DNA of 29,849 nucleotides from SSEF01 sp964398485. Lineage in GTDB: Bacteria; Patescibacteriota; Minisyncoccia; Moranbacterales; UBA1568. Both the position numbers and the translations under genes were made by a program. The notes beneath the pieces are model-generated. The model was not told where the DNA came from. It was given only the letters and a program-made list of their open reading frames with translations, and ran no database searches. The DNA lies in NCBI GenBank assembly GCA_964398485.1, contig CAYNMD010000011.1, positions 1 to 29,849 on the forward strand, in the 5' to 3' direction. Shown here piece after piece: positions 6,773 through 14,347 of the stretch; position 1 is the first letter of the stretch, and each line of letters opens with the position of its first letter.

Positions 6773-7168
6773 ATGCATTGGCGTATCTCTCTTCGTCTCG
6801 GCATGGTGGCCCTGCTTGCTGCAGGGGGATATCTCGGATACAAGAGTTGGGAGGAGCATGAGCGCAATGCTAGGATTCAATCAGAGATTGCCTTGCTTGA
6901 GGCAGAAGCGGCCAAGGTTCGTAGAGAAAATGAGACTCTTGCGCAGAAAATCGAGTACTTTGCTTCACCTGATTTTCAGGAGCAAGAAGCCAAGAAAAAG
7001 CTCGGTCTTCGTCGACAGGAAGAGTCGGTCATAGCTTTGCATGAAACATCGGTCTTTTCTCCAGAAGTAGGAGATCATGGTGATAGTCAATTACAAAGAG
7101 TGTATCAGGAGAGAAATTCTGATACTACTCCAAATTATAGGAAATGGTGGAAGCGTTTTTTTGAATAG
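6773..7168 (+). CDS. FtsB/DivIC-like septum protein
   Basis: This 131-residue protein has a short basic N-terminus, one membrane span (LGMVALLAAGGYLGYKSW), then a coiled coil (about residues 30-65, rich in Glu/Lys/Arg) and the motif DFQEQEAKKKLGLRRQEESV, which matches the E..AR..LgL...GE ending of FtsB/DivIC proteins. Such proteins join FtsL and FtsQ in the divisome. The C-terminal 45 residues are a charged tail. The start ATG 6773 gives family topology; upstream codons in the same frame overlap the membrane peptide gene. Confidence 0.75.
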   Translation: MHWRISLRLGMVALLAAGGYLGYKSWEEHERNARIQSEIALLEAEAAKVRRENETLAQKIEYFASPDFQEQEAKKKLGLRRQEESVIALHETSVFSPEVGDHGDSQLQRVYQERNSDTTPNYRKWWKRFFE

Positions 7169-7188
7169 TAGATATTGTCTACTATAAT
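7161..7188 (+). promoter_or_regulatory. Promoter with overlapping inverted repeat
   Basis: TTGAAT (7161-7166), 16-base spacer, consensus TATAAT (7183-7188). A perfect 7-bp inverted repeat (TAGTAGA/TCTACTA, 7166-7184) fills the spacer and touches both hexamers, so it may be an operator. It lacks a T-run and is unlikely to be a terminator. Confidence 0.6.
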
Positions 7189-7222
7189 GAAAGAATAGTG
7201 ATTACTTTTTGTATTCTCCTTT

Positions 7223-8278
7223 ATGGACCAGCAATCTTCTTCAGTAGCTGAGCGAAGGATTCACCCAAGAACTCTTGTCTTGGGAATTTTGGGACTAGCA
7301 GTCGTTATTCTTACGGCGGTTTTCGTTGTGTATTATCGCTATACGGATACTTGGTTTGGTCGTATGGTGGGTAGTCGGTTTCCATTTCCTGTAGTTCTGC
7401 TCGACAAGACTCCAATAATGAATTCTCAAGATTTGACCAGAGATGTTGCTTCTATCAAGCGATTCTATGAATCACAAGACTTTAGTCAGATGGGTATCAG
7501 GGTGGATTTTTCAACTGAAGAAGGCAAGAAACGACTGAAGCTTCGTGAACGTGATTTACTCAATAAGACTCTTGAAGATGCTACTATCGAACGACTTGCC
7601 AAAGAAGAGGGGATCGTTATTACTGAGGCTGAAGCTCGGGCAGATGTTGATAAACGACTCAAGGAGTATGGTGCCACTGACAAAGTAGAAGCGACTATTG
7701 CGAGGCTCTATGGCTGGACACTGAGAGATTTTGAGTCAAAAGTAGTTTTGCCCAGCCTTTACGAAGAAGCTCTTTCAAAGAAATTTGAATCGCAAGTTTC
7801 TTATGAAGCTTCAAAAAAACAGATTGATGAAGCGGTAAAGGAACTGAGAAAGACTGATAACTTTGAAGAAGTGGTCAATGCATACTCTGACGGCCGTACA
7901 AAAGCAAATGGTGGCGATTTAGGCTGGTTTGCCTTAGAGGACCTTGCTCCCGAACTCCGTAGTGCTGTTGATGTTGCGAAGATTGGCGTTCCCACAGATA
8001 TGATCGAAAGCAGTCTCGGTTATCACATTCTTCTAGTAAAAGAAACCAAAATCGAAGAAAACAAGAGACTCTATCATCTCAGTCAGATTTTTGTACGTAA
8101 AGAAAATTTCGTTGATTGGTTAACGGAGAAAATTCGCAGTGAACCAGTAAGAGTTCTCCTTTCTGACTATCATTTTGACAAAGAGACAGGCCGAATAGAT
8201 TTCCGCTCTCAAGAAATGAAAGATTTTGAAGAAAAGCTTCGATCGAATCCAGATCAAGACCCCCTCTTCTTCTACTAG
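7223..8278 (+). CDS. Membrane-anchored parvulin-like (SurA/PrsA-type) foldase
   Basis: This 351-residue protein has a cytosolic N-terminus, one span (residues 17-39), a helical SurA-like region (about 100-195) and a PpiC-like domain: DNFEEVVNAYSDG, GGDLGWFALEDLAPELRSA and SSLGYHILLVKE (H268). Such proteins help secreted proteins fold outside the membrane. The first strand of a normal parvulin (xxSHILV) is not before the domain; a matching strand, LYHLSQIFV, comes after it at 284-292, so the domain looks permuted or incomplete. The charged C-terminal tail ends DPLFFY. It neighbours the HtrA protease gene. Prolyl isomerase activity is not assured. Confidence 0.85.
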   Translation: MDQQSSSVAERRIHPRTLVLGILGLAVVILTAVFVVYYRYTDTWFGRMVGSRFPFPVVLLDKTPIMNSQDLTRDVASIKRFYESQDFSQMGIRVDFSTEEGKKRLKLRERDLLNKTLEDATIERLAKEEGIVITEAEARADVDKRLKEYGATDKVEATIARLYGWTLRDFESKVVLPSLYEEALSKKFESQVSYEASKKQIDEAVKELRKTDNFEEVVNAYSDGRTKANGGDLGWFALEDLAPELRSAVDVAKIGVPTDMIESSLGYHILLVKETKIEENKRLYHLSQIFVRKENFVDWLTEKIRSEPVRVLLSDYHFDKETGRIDFRSQEMKDFEEKLRSNPDQDPLFFY

Positions 8279-8346
8279 ATTTACGATTACGAACTCTTTG
8301 GCCAGATAGTTATCACACTCTCTCTATCTTTTACAAATATCCAATT

Positions 8347-9636
8347 ATGAATACACCTCTTACTCCTGAGCGACCAGATCCTAGTGTTTTACCAGCAGCG
8401 CCGCTTCCTCAAGCGGTAAGTCATCGGCCGCACCGTACTCCTTGGGTTCTTATTATCGCCGTCTCGCTCATTTCAGGTATTATAGGCGGTCTCGCAAGTC
8501 GTGGTGGAGCCTTGCCTCATTGGCTTGGATCGGGCATGAGGTCAAGTGAGGTAAAGGAGGCTCCTATTTCTTCGCGTGAGAATCTTCCGCTTGCTCCAGA
8601 AGATGAAAAAATTGTTTCTATGGTCGAGCGTAGTGCTCCAGCTGTGGTGAGTATTGTTATCACCAAAGATGTTCCCAAATATCGGGATATTTTTCGATCA
8701 CCTTTTGGCCTTGGTTTTCCTTTCTTTGGCCAACGTGAGGATGCTTCGGGTGAGGCTGAAACGGAAAGAAAGCAAGTAGGTAGTGGTTCAGGTTTCCTTA
8801 TCTCAAATGATGGCTATATTGTGACCAACAAACATGTAGTATCGGATACAGCTGCTGAGTATACGGTTATCCTGTCTGATGAAAGAGAGTTTTCAGCTAA
8901 AGTACTCGCCCTCGCTCCGAGTAATGATATTGCGGTGATTAAAATTGAAGGCAACGATTTTCCGTCACTCAAGCTCGGTGATTCGGATGTGATTCGGGTA
9001 GGACAGACAGTGATTGCTATTGGTAACCCTTTGGGTGAGTTTGCTAATTCAGTATCGAGAGGTATTATTTCTGGACTTAAGCGAAGCGTTACGGCAGGGT
9101 CAGGTTATGGAGATACAGAAACACTTGATAATATCATCCAGACGGATGCTGCTATCAATCCGGGGAATTCAGGAGGACCGTTATTTAATATCGATGGCGA
9201 GGTAATCGGTATCAATGTTGCGGTAGCACAAGGAGCAGAAAACATTGGTTTTGCACTTCCAGTTAACTCGATCAAGCGAGTGGTTGATGAGGTAAAAACA
9301 ACAGGAAAGCTTTCAACTCCTTATATTGGTGTCCGGTATATTATTCTTGATGAAACCGTAGCCAAAGAATATAGTCTGCCGGTAGACTATGGTGCTCTTA
9401 TTTTGCGCGGCGAACGCATGACTGATCTGGCAGTGATTCCGGGGTCACCAGCGGATAAGGCAGGGCTCATCGAAAATGATATTATTTTGGAAATGAATGG
9501 CCAGAAAATAGATACAGAGAATACCTTGGCTGATCTTATTGCTGAGAAACAAGTAGGAGATGAAGTGACTCTAAAGATGTGGCACAAGGGAGATACTAAA
9601 GAAGTTAAAGTCCGTCTTGAGGAGCGGAAACAATAG
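8347..9636 (+). CDS. htrA: HtrA/DegP-family serine protease, membrane anchored, one PDZ domain
   Basis: A 429-residue trypsin-fold protease with the full catalytic triad: H163 (VTNKHVVSD), D194 (PSNDIAVIKI) and S275 (NPGNSGGPLF). A proline-rich cytosolic N-terminus precedes one span (about 32-50), and a PDZ domain occupies about 325-425 (GSPADKAGLIENDIILEMNG). It degrades or refolds damaged proteins outside the membrane. The tail ends EERKQ. No ribosome site is clear before the ATG. The gene follows the foldase and precedes a terminator. A catalytically dead relative lies at 14348. Confidence 0.96.
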   Translation: MNTPLTPERPDPSVLPAAPLPQAVSHRPHRTPWVLIIAVSLISGIIGGLASRGGALPHWLGSGMRSSEVKEAPISSRENLPLAPEDEKIVSMVERSAPAVVSIVITKDVPKYRDIFRSPFGLGFPFFGQREDASGEAETERKQVGSGSGFLISNDGYIVTNKHVVSDTAAEYTVILSDEREFSAKVLALAPSNDIAVIKIEGNDFPSLKLGDSDVIRVGQTVIAIGNPLGEFANSVSRGIISGLKRSVTAGSGYGDTETLDNIIQTDAAINPGNSGGPLFNIDGEVIGINVAVAQGAENIGFALPVNSIKRVVDEVKTTGKLSTPYIGVRYIILDETVAKEYSLPVDYGALILRGERMTDLAVIPGSPADKAGLIENDIILEMNGQKIDTENTLADLIAEKQVGDEVTLKMWHKGDTKEVKVRLEERKQ

Positions 9637-9668
9637 GTGTAAACAAGAGGAAGTAGTAACAAAGAGCA

Positions 9669-9696
9669 AAAAAGAGGTTGTTACGGGCCTCTTTTT
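9669..9696 (+). terminator. Intrinsic terminator after htrA
   Basis: AAAAAGAGG (9669-9677) pairs with CCTCTTTTT (9688-9696) across a 10-base loop, ending in a T-run. It separates htrA from the orphan gene that follows. Confidence 0.8.
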
Positions 9697-9721
9697 GGCT
9701 TTCTAGAGCCTCTCCTATCTA

Positions 9722-9750
9722 TTGATTTTTATTATAAATTATGCTATAAT
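9722..9750 (+). promoter_or_regulatory. Strong promoter of the orphan secreted-protein gene
   Basis: TTGATT (9722-9727), 17-base spacer, consensus TATAAT (9745-9750) with an extended -10 TGC just before it. This is the best-matching -10 in the window. It implies a leader of about 50 bases before ATG 9806. Confidence 0.8.
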
Positions 9751-9805
9751 AAAAATTCAGTTCGTTACCAAATCAATTATCAACCTATGGCTTGAGGAGG
9801 GCTAC

Positions 9806-10669
9806 ATGAAGGCCATTTTGATCTCTCTCATTTCTGTATCCTGCGCAGTACTTCTGTGGTTTGTGGTCTCTCAAGAAGAGCCACTCCCTCAGGTGGTTGT
9901 GTTGCCTCATCCGCAGGCAATGCCGGCCAGTGCCGCCTTGTCTCTCATGGCGTACGGTGGTCAGCTGGACTTGGTTTCGACTCCACCAACGCTTTCGGAT
10001 GTTGCCCATGTTCCAGTAAATACTCCTGCTTTAACTTCTGATTTACCAGAAGAACAGAGTCGTTACAAAGAGTACAAGACTCCTGCGGCAGTTCAGACAT
10101 TCATTAAACGTCGTGACAAAATCATCAAGGAGCACTGGGATACAGTGAATGTTCCTCGGTTAAACCAAGGACTGGAGCCGCTCGATCCACCGCAGGTTAA
10201 GCCAACACCAGAGGAAGTAGCGGACATCATTTCGGACCTTCAAGCCAAAGTGCAGGAGACTGCAAATGACGTGCAGGCTGGGTTTCACAATCAGGTCACT
10301 CGAATCATCGGTGATCTGCGTGATGTGGGTATCAATGCAGTTGCACTGGGTTCAGAGTCACTGGAGCTTTTGATCAAGATTGGTCAGGCACAGGCTGATT
10401 TTCAGTCCAAGTACATCGAGGAACTTCTTCGGAAGGGTTGTCACGGTACGGCTGGTTACATTATGAGTACCTACATTCACCAGATCGCTGAAGGTCTGGG
10501 AAACACGAATAACATGGGGTACCAGCAACTTGATGACTTGATTCGTGCTGCAGATATGCCTTATCGCATGGCGTGGGAACAGGCTGGCGAGAATGAAGTT
10601 CTACGCGAAGCTGTACGGATTGCTGAACGACAGCGAATCAAAGCTATGAGCTGTCCCACATACGGTTGA
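9806..10669 (+). CDS. Orphan secreted or membrane-anchored protein
   Basis: I do not recognise this 287-residue protein. Its N-terminus (MKAILISLISVSCAVLLWFVV) is a signal peptide or anchor. A Pro-rich linker (about 25-75) follows, then a charged region (EYKTPAAVQTFIKRRDKIIK) and a long helical domain rich in Gln/Ala (about 130-287). Two cysteines sit in the mature part (LRKGCHG and MSCPTYG at the end) and could form a disulfide. The start is fixed by GAGGAGG (9794-9800), five bases before ATG 9806, unusually strong for this window; a longer frame from 9722 would start inside the promoter. It has its own promoter and terminator, and more C/G-ending codons by eye than its neighbours, which suggests recent acquisition. 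Confidence 0.8.
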   Translation: MKAILISLISVSCAVLLWFVVSQEEPLPQVVVLPHPQAMPASAALSLMAYGGQLDLVSTPPTLSDVAHVPVNTPALTSDLPEEQSRYKEYKTPAAVQTFIKRRDKIIKEHWDTVNVPRLNQGLEPLDPPQVKPTPEEVADIISDLQAKVQETANDVQAGFHNQVTRIIGDLRDVGINAVALGSESLELLIKIGQAQADFQSKYIEELLRKGCHGTAGYIMSTYIHQIAEGLGNTNNMGYQQLDDLIRAADMPYRMAWEQAGENEVLREAVRIAERQRIKAMSCPTYG

Positions 10670-10707
10670 TGAAGTTTGGTTGAGGTGAACCTACCTCAAT
10701 TCAAAGA

Positions 10708-10750
10708 ACCCCGCAGAAGTCTACGGACACGCTGCGGGTGTTTGTTTTTT
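10708..10750 (+). terminator. Intrinsic terminator after the orphan gene
   Basis: CCCGCAG (10710-10716) pairs with CTGCGGG (10732-10738), followed by a T-rich run to 10750. A separate perfect 7-bp hairpin (TTGAGGT/ACCTCAA, 10680-10699) precedes it. Confidence 0.8.
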
Positions 10751-10763
10751 ACTGACTTTCAAA

Positions 10764-10790
10764 TTAGCACTCTTGCATTGAGAGTGCTAA
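10764..10790. promoter_or_regulatory. CIRCE element (HrcA operator)
   Basis: TTAGCACTC (10764-10772), nine-base spacer, GAGTGCTAA (10782-10790): a perfect match to the CIRCE consensus bound by the heat-shock repressor HrcA. It sits just upstream of clpB, so clpB is expected to be HrcA-repressed and heat-induced. hrcA itself is not in the window. Confidence 0.97.
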
Positions 10791-10802
10791 TTATGTTATG
10801 GT
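10773..10802 (+). promoter_or_regulatory. Probable clpB promoter
   Basis: TTGCAT (10773-10778), 18-base spacer, TATGGT (10797-10802). The -35 lies within the CIRCE spacer, so bound HrcA would block polymerase. Alternative -10 choices exist (TATGTT, 10792-10797), so the exact hexamers are uncertain. Confidence 0.5.
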
Positions 10803-10838
10803 GGGGATGTAAAGAGGTAATTTTCTTCTTACACGCTT

Positions 10839-13475
10839 ATGAATATCCAAAATTTTACTCAAAAAAGTCAGGAGGCGTTGAGACGGGCTCAGGAGATTGC
10901 GCTCTCTCGGGGACAGGCAGCACTTGTCCCGGTTCACCTTTTGTATGCTCTTCTTATTCAAGAAGACTCTATTGTGCCAGTAGTAGTGCGGAAACTTACC
11001 GAGGCCCATGAGTCTTTTCTTGGTAAAGTGCTTGATCTTCTTGATAAACTTCCAGCGGTAGTTCAGGGGAGTACCGGGCAGATACTCCTAACTCCAGAAC
11101 TTGGTCGAGTGCTTGACCAAGGAGAAAAGACAATGCGTGAGATACAGGACAAGTATGTTTCGACTGAACACCTTCTGATGGCGCTGCTTATTGTTGATAG
11201 AGAACTCGCGAAGCTAGGGAAATCATTTGGAATTACCCCAGAGGCAATACTTCAAGTCCTGCGTGATGTCCGGGGAGGGATGCAGATAGAAAGTGATCAA
11301 CCAGAGACAAGCTATCAAGCGCTTGAAAAATATGCAATGAATCTCACGGAGCTTGCTCGCAAGGAGAAGCTCGATCCGGTTATTGGTCGAGATGAAGAAA
11401 TTCGTCGAGTGATGCAGATTCTTTCTCGGCGGACGAAAAATAACCCAGTCCTTATTGGTGAGCCAGGAACAGGGAAAACAGCTATTGCTGAGGGTTTGGC
11501 CCAGCGTATTGTTTCGGGTGATGTTCCAGAAAGCCTGAAAAATAAAGAAGTCATTTCGCTTGACCTCGGGAGTCTTTTGGCTGGCGCTAAATTTCGTGGT
11601 GAATTTGAAGAAAGGCTCAAGGCGGTGTTGAAAGAAATTGAGCAGGGAGCGGATAAGTTCGTTCTCTTTATCGATGAACTTCATACGCTGGTTGGGGCAG
11701 GGGCTACTGATGGAGCCTTGGACGCATCTAACATGCTCAAACCAGCCTTGGCGCGCGGTAAGCTTCGCTGTGTTGGAGCAACTACTTTGAAGGAATACCA
11801 GAGATATATTGAGAAGGACGCAGCTTTTGAACGTCGTTTCCAACCAGTAATAGTGCAGGAACCTGGAGAGGAAGATACCATTGCGATTTTGCGTGGAATC
11901 AAAGAGAAGTATGCTCTTCATCACGGGGTAACGATTACTGATGCGGCTATTGTGGCAGCAGTACGACTATCAAGTCGATATGTTACGGATAGGTTTTTGC
12001 CGGACAAGGCTATTGATCTTATTGACGAGGCAGCCTCACTCCGTCGTATGGAAATTGAGTCGATGCCTGAGGAGCTTGATCGGCTTGAGAGAAATATTCG
12101 TAGGCTCGATATTGAGCGCCTCGCACTGGAAAAAGAGAAGGACAATAAAGAGAGTGCAGCTAAGATACTGAAAATAGAATCCGAGCTCGCCGAACTGAGA
12201 CAGGTATCACAGGCACTTTCTCTCCAGTGGCAGTCAGAGCGAGAGATTCTTACCGGTTCAAAAAAACTCAAGGAACAGATTGAAGAACTCAAGAGGGAAG
12301 CAGAGATGGCTGAAAGAAAAGGGCTACTCGATCGGGTAGCGGAGATTCGCTATGGAAAAATTCCAGAATTTGAAAAACTCCTCGAGAAATCAGATAAAAA
12401 ATTAGCTCAGCTTCAAAACACGAATATGCTTCTCAAAGAAGAAATCACTGAGGAGGATATAGCAGCTATTGTAGCTCGAGCGACAGGGATTCCTCTGGCA
12501 AAAATGCTTGAAAAAGAAACTGAGAAACTCCTCTGTATGGAGGCTGAACTTTCAAAAAGAGTAATCGGTCAAAAGGAGGCCATTACGACAGTGGCTAATG
12601 CTATCCGTCGATCACGGGCAGGTTTGGCTGATGAAGGGCGACCTATTGGCTCCTTTATTTTTCTTGGATCAACCGGTGTCGGAAAAACAGAGCTTGCAAA
12701 GGCGCTAGCAGAGTTTCTCTTTGATGATGAGGAATCACTCATTCGGGTTGATATGAGTGAATACATGGAATCTCATGCAGTTGCTAAGCTTATTGGTTCA
12801 CCTCCAGGATATGTTGGCTACGAAGAAGGTGGCCAGCTTACAGAAAAGATCCGTCGCCGGCCATACAGTGTCCTTCTTTTCGATGAGATAGAAAAAGCTC
12901 ATCCAGAGGTATTTAATATCCTCCTTCAAATTCTTGATGATGGTCGGTTGACTGATGCTAAGGGGCGATTAGTCAATTTTAAGAATACCGTTATTATTAT
13001 GACTTCCAATGTTGGTTCGGAAGCGATAACAGAAAATGCCTCAGCTCTTGGGTTTACGGTTGAACGGAAACCAAAACCAATCTCAGAAGAAAAAATTCGT
13101 TCAGTAGTCGAAGGGCGTTTACGGTCTACCTTTAAGCCGGAGTTTTTAAACCGTATTGATGCTACAGTGATCTTTCATCCATTGACGAAGGCAATGCTTC
13201 TCTCTATTGTTGATATCCAGCTGCAGCGAGTACTTGCCAAGCTCAGGGAGCGAGGTATCAATGCTCGAACAACGGAGAAATTGCGCTTGTGGTTGGCTCA
13301 GCAGGGATACGATCCGGTATATGGAGCAAGGCCCTTAAAGCGACTTATTCAGTCAGCTGTGCTTGATCCATTGGCACTATCTCTTCTTGAGGGGAAACTG
13401 GTAAGTGGTTCAAAGGTTGAAATCACTGAAAAAAAGAATCAGGTAGTATTTGTCGAGCTTACAGAAAAGCGGTAA
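10839..13475 (+). CDS. clpB: ClpB disaggregase
   Basis: This 878-residue Hsp100 protein is complete: N-domain (1-145), first AAA+ module with GEPGTGKT (207-214) and VLFIDE (275-280), coiled-coil middle domain (about 405-530), and second AAA+ module with GSTGVGKT (610-617), LLFDEIEKAHP and the C-terminal QGYDPVYGARPLKR region. It extracts proteins from aggregates with DnaK in the cytosol; the middle domain and lack of a ClpP-binding loop fit ClpB rather than ClpC or ClpA. It is a single gene under a CIRCE-controlled promoter. No terminator is evident after it. Confidence 0.98.
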   Translation: MNIQNFTQKSQEALRRAQEIALSRGQAALVPVHLLYALLIQEDSIVPVVVRKLTEAHESFLGKVLDLLDKLPAVVQGSTGQILLTPELGRVLDQGEKTMREIQDKYVSTEHLLMALLIVDRELAKLGKSFGITPEAILQVLRDVRGGMQIESDQPETSYQALEKYAMNLTELARKEKLDPVIGRDEEIRRVMQILSRRTKNNPVLIGEPGTGKTAIAEGLAQRIVSGDVPESLKNKEVISLDLGSLLAGAKFRGEFEERLKAVLKEIEQGADKFVLFIDELHTLVGAGATDGALDASNMLKPALARGKLRCVGATTLKEYQRYIEKDAAFERRFQPVIVQEPGEEDTIAILRGIKEKYALHHGVTITDAAIVAAVRLSSRYVTDRFLPDKAIDLIDEAASLRRMEIESMPEELDRLERNIRRLDIERLALEKEKDNKESAAKILKIESELAELRQVSQALSLQWQSEREILTGSKKLKEQIEELKREAEMAERKGLLDRVAEIRYGKIPEFEKLLEKSDKKLAQLQNTNMLLKEEITEEDIAAIVARATGIPLAKMLEKETEKLLCMEAELSKRVIGQKEAITTVANAIRRSRAGLADEGRPIGSFIFLGSTGVGKTELAKALAEFLFDDEESLIRVDMSEYMESHAVAKLIGSPPGYVGYEEGGQLTEKIRRRPYSVLLFDEIEKAHPEVFNILLQILDDGRLTDAKGRLVNFKNTVIIMTSNVGSEAITENASALGFTVERKPKPISEEKIRSVVEGRLRSTFKPEFLNRIDATVIFHPLTKAMLLSIVDIQLQRVLAKLRERGINARTTEKLRLWLAQQGYDPVYGARPLKRLIQSAVLDPLALSLLEGKLVSGSKVEITEKKNQVVFVELTEKR

Positions 13476-13507
13476 GCTGACAGGAAGCATTGAAGGTGTC
13501 TTCGTAA

Positions 13508-14272
13508 ATGTCTTTTATGTTGTTTCACGTTGCAGTTTTCTTCTTTTCAGTTTTATTTTTTCTGGCACTGCTTTTTATTAGCGAGCGCCCGATTATTCCT
13601 GCTTGGAGTTTTTATTTGATGACGTGTGGAAGTCTGATTACGTTATCAGTGATAGCCGCCAAACGTCTTACTGGCCGTTGGTATACTGCTTATTTACCAT
13701 CAACCTTAGCTTTTAGCGTCCCATTTCTTCTCTCGCTTATTGATCGAGGAGTAGAGACGAGGGTTTTCATTATTGCTGCAGCGGGCCTTTATTACCTGGC
13801 CCTTTTGGGAGTGTACCGTCTTCATCAGGCTCCCCAAGATAAAACGGCGAGAGCGATGCTGAATTTGGCAGCGCTGGCGAGCTTGTTTTTTGTCTTTGCT
13901 GCAACATACGGTTTGTACCTCAATTACGAAATTCCACTCGCTCTTTTGCTAGGAGTCTTTTTTGCTGGGAGTTTCGTAGTGGCTTTTCAGACATTCTTTG
14001 CTGCGACAGAACCAAAAGATGCTCGCACTTCACTTTTGTCAGCGTTTGTAGTTGGTCTCCTTATGACTGAGCTAATGTGGGTGGTACACTTTTGGCCTTT
14101 TGGCTATGTTACTGTTGGTATGGCTATGCTTATTCACTTTTTCTTTTTTTGGAAGTTGGGCGTTGATTTCCTTCAGAATGATATACCATTGAAGCAGCTC
14201 CTTATTCAAGGCGGGATTCTTTTACTACTCCTCGGTATCCTCATTTTTTCAGCGCACTGGAGCTTGGCCTAA
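13508..14272 (+). CDS. Multi-span membrane protein of unknown function
   Basis: A 254-residue, very hydrophobic protein with about eight predicted spans and short loops, starting MSFMLFHVAVFFFSVLF and ending in LLLLLGILIFSAHWSLA. It has no catalytic motif or charged signature that I recognise. It resembles in shape several uncharacterised membrane families common in Patescibacteria, but I cannot name one with confidence. It lies 32 bases after clpB and may be read through from it, as no terminator intervenes; the gene after it has its own promoter. Confidence 0.8.
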   Translation: MSFMLFHVAVFFFSVLFFLALLFISERPIIPAWSFYLMTCGSLITLSVIAAKRLTGRWYTAYLPSTLAFSVPFLLSLIDRGVETRVFIIAAAGLYYLALLGVYRLHQAPQDKTARAMLNLAALASLFFVFAATYGLYLNYEIPLALLLGVFFAGSFVVAFQTFFAATEPKDARTSLLSAFVVGLLMTELMWVVHFWPFGYVTVGMAMLIHFFFFWKLGVDFLQNDIPLKQLLIQGGILLLLLGILIFSAHWSLA

Positions 14273-14286
14273 GCAGCTGAGTTTCC

Positions 14287-14315
14287 TTGCTGGGGCCCTG
14301 GTTTAGTGCTACAAT
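14287..14315 (+). promoter_or_regulatory. Promoter of the inactive HtrA homologue
   Basis: TTGCTG (14287-14292), 17-base spacer, TACAAT (14310-14315) with an extended -10 TGC. It overlaps the upstream GTG at 14306, which argues that translation starts at the downstream ATG 14348. Confidence 0.6.
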
Positions 14316-14347
14316 CATCTCCCGTAGAAGAATTATTACGGTACTCT

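Noticed and set aside
8305..8330. Hairpin AGATAG/CTATCT between the foldase and htrA genes as a terminator
   Set aside because: The stem is short and AT-rich with a long loop and only four T's; not convincing.
9722..9805. 28-residue N-terminal extension of the orphan secreted protein
   Set aside because: It overlaps the promoter, and a strong ribosome site stands just before ATG 9806.
10676..11011. A 111-codon frame overlapping the start of clpB
   Set aside because: It runs through the terminator and the CIRCE element and its protein has no domain-like pattern; clpB in another frame explains the region.
14306..14347. GTG start giving 14 extra residues to the inactive HtrA homologue
   Set aside because: The GTG lies within the extended -10 of the promoter, so it would not be transcribed.
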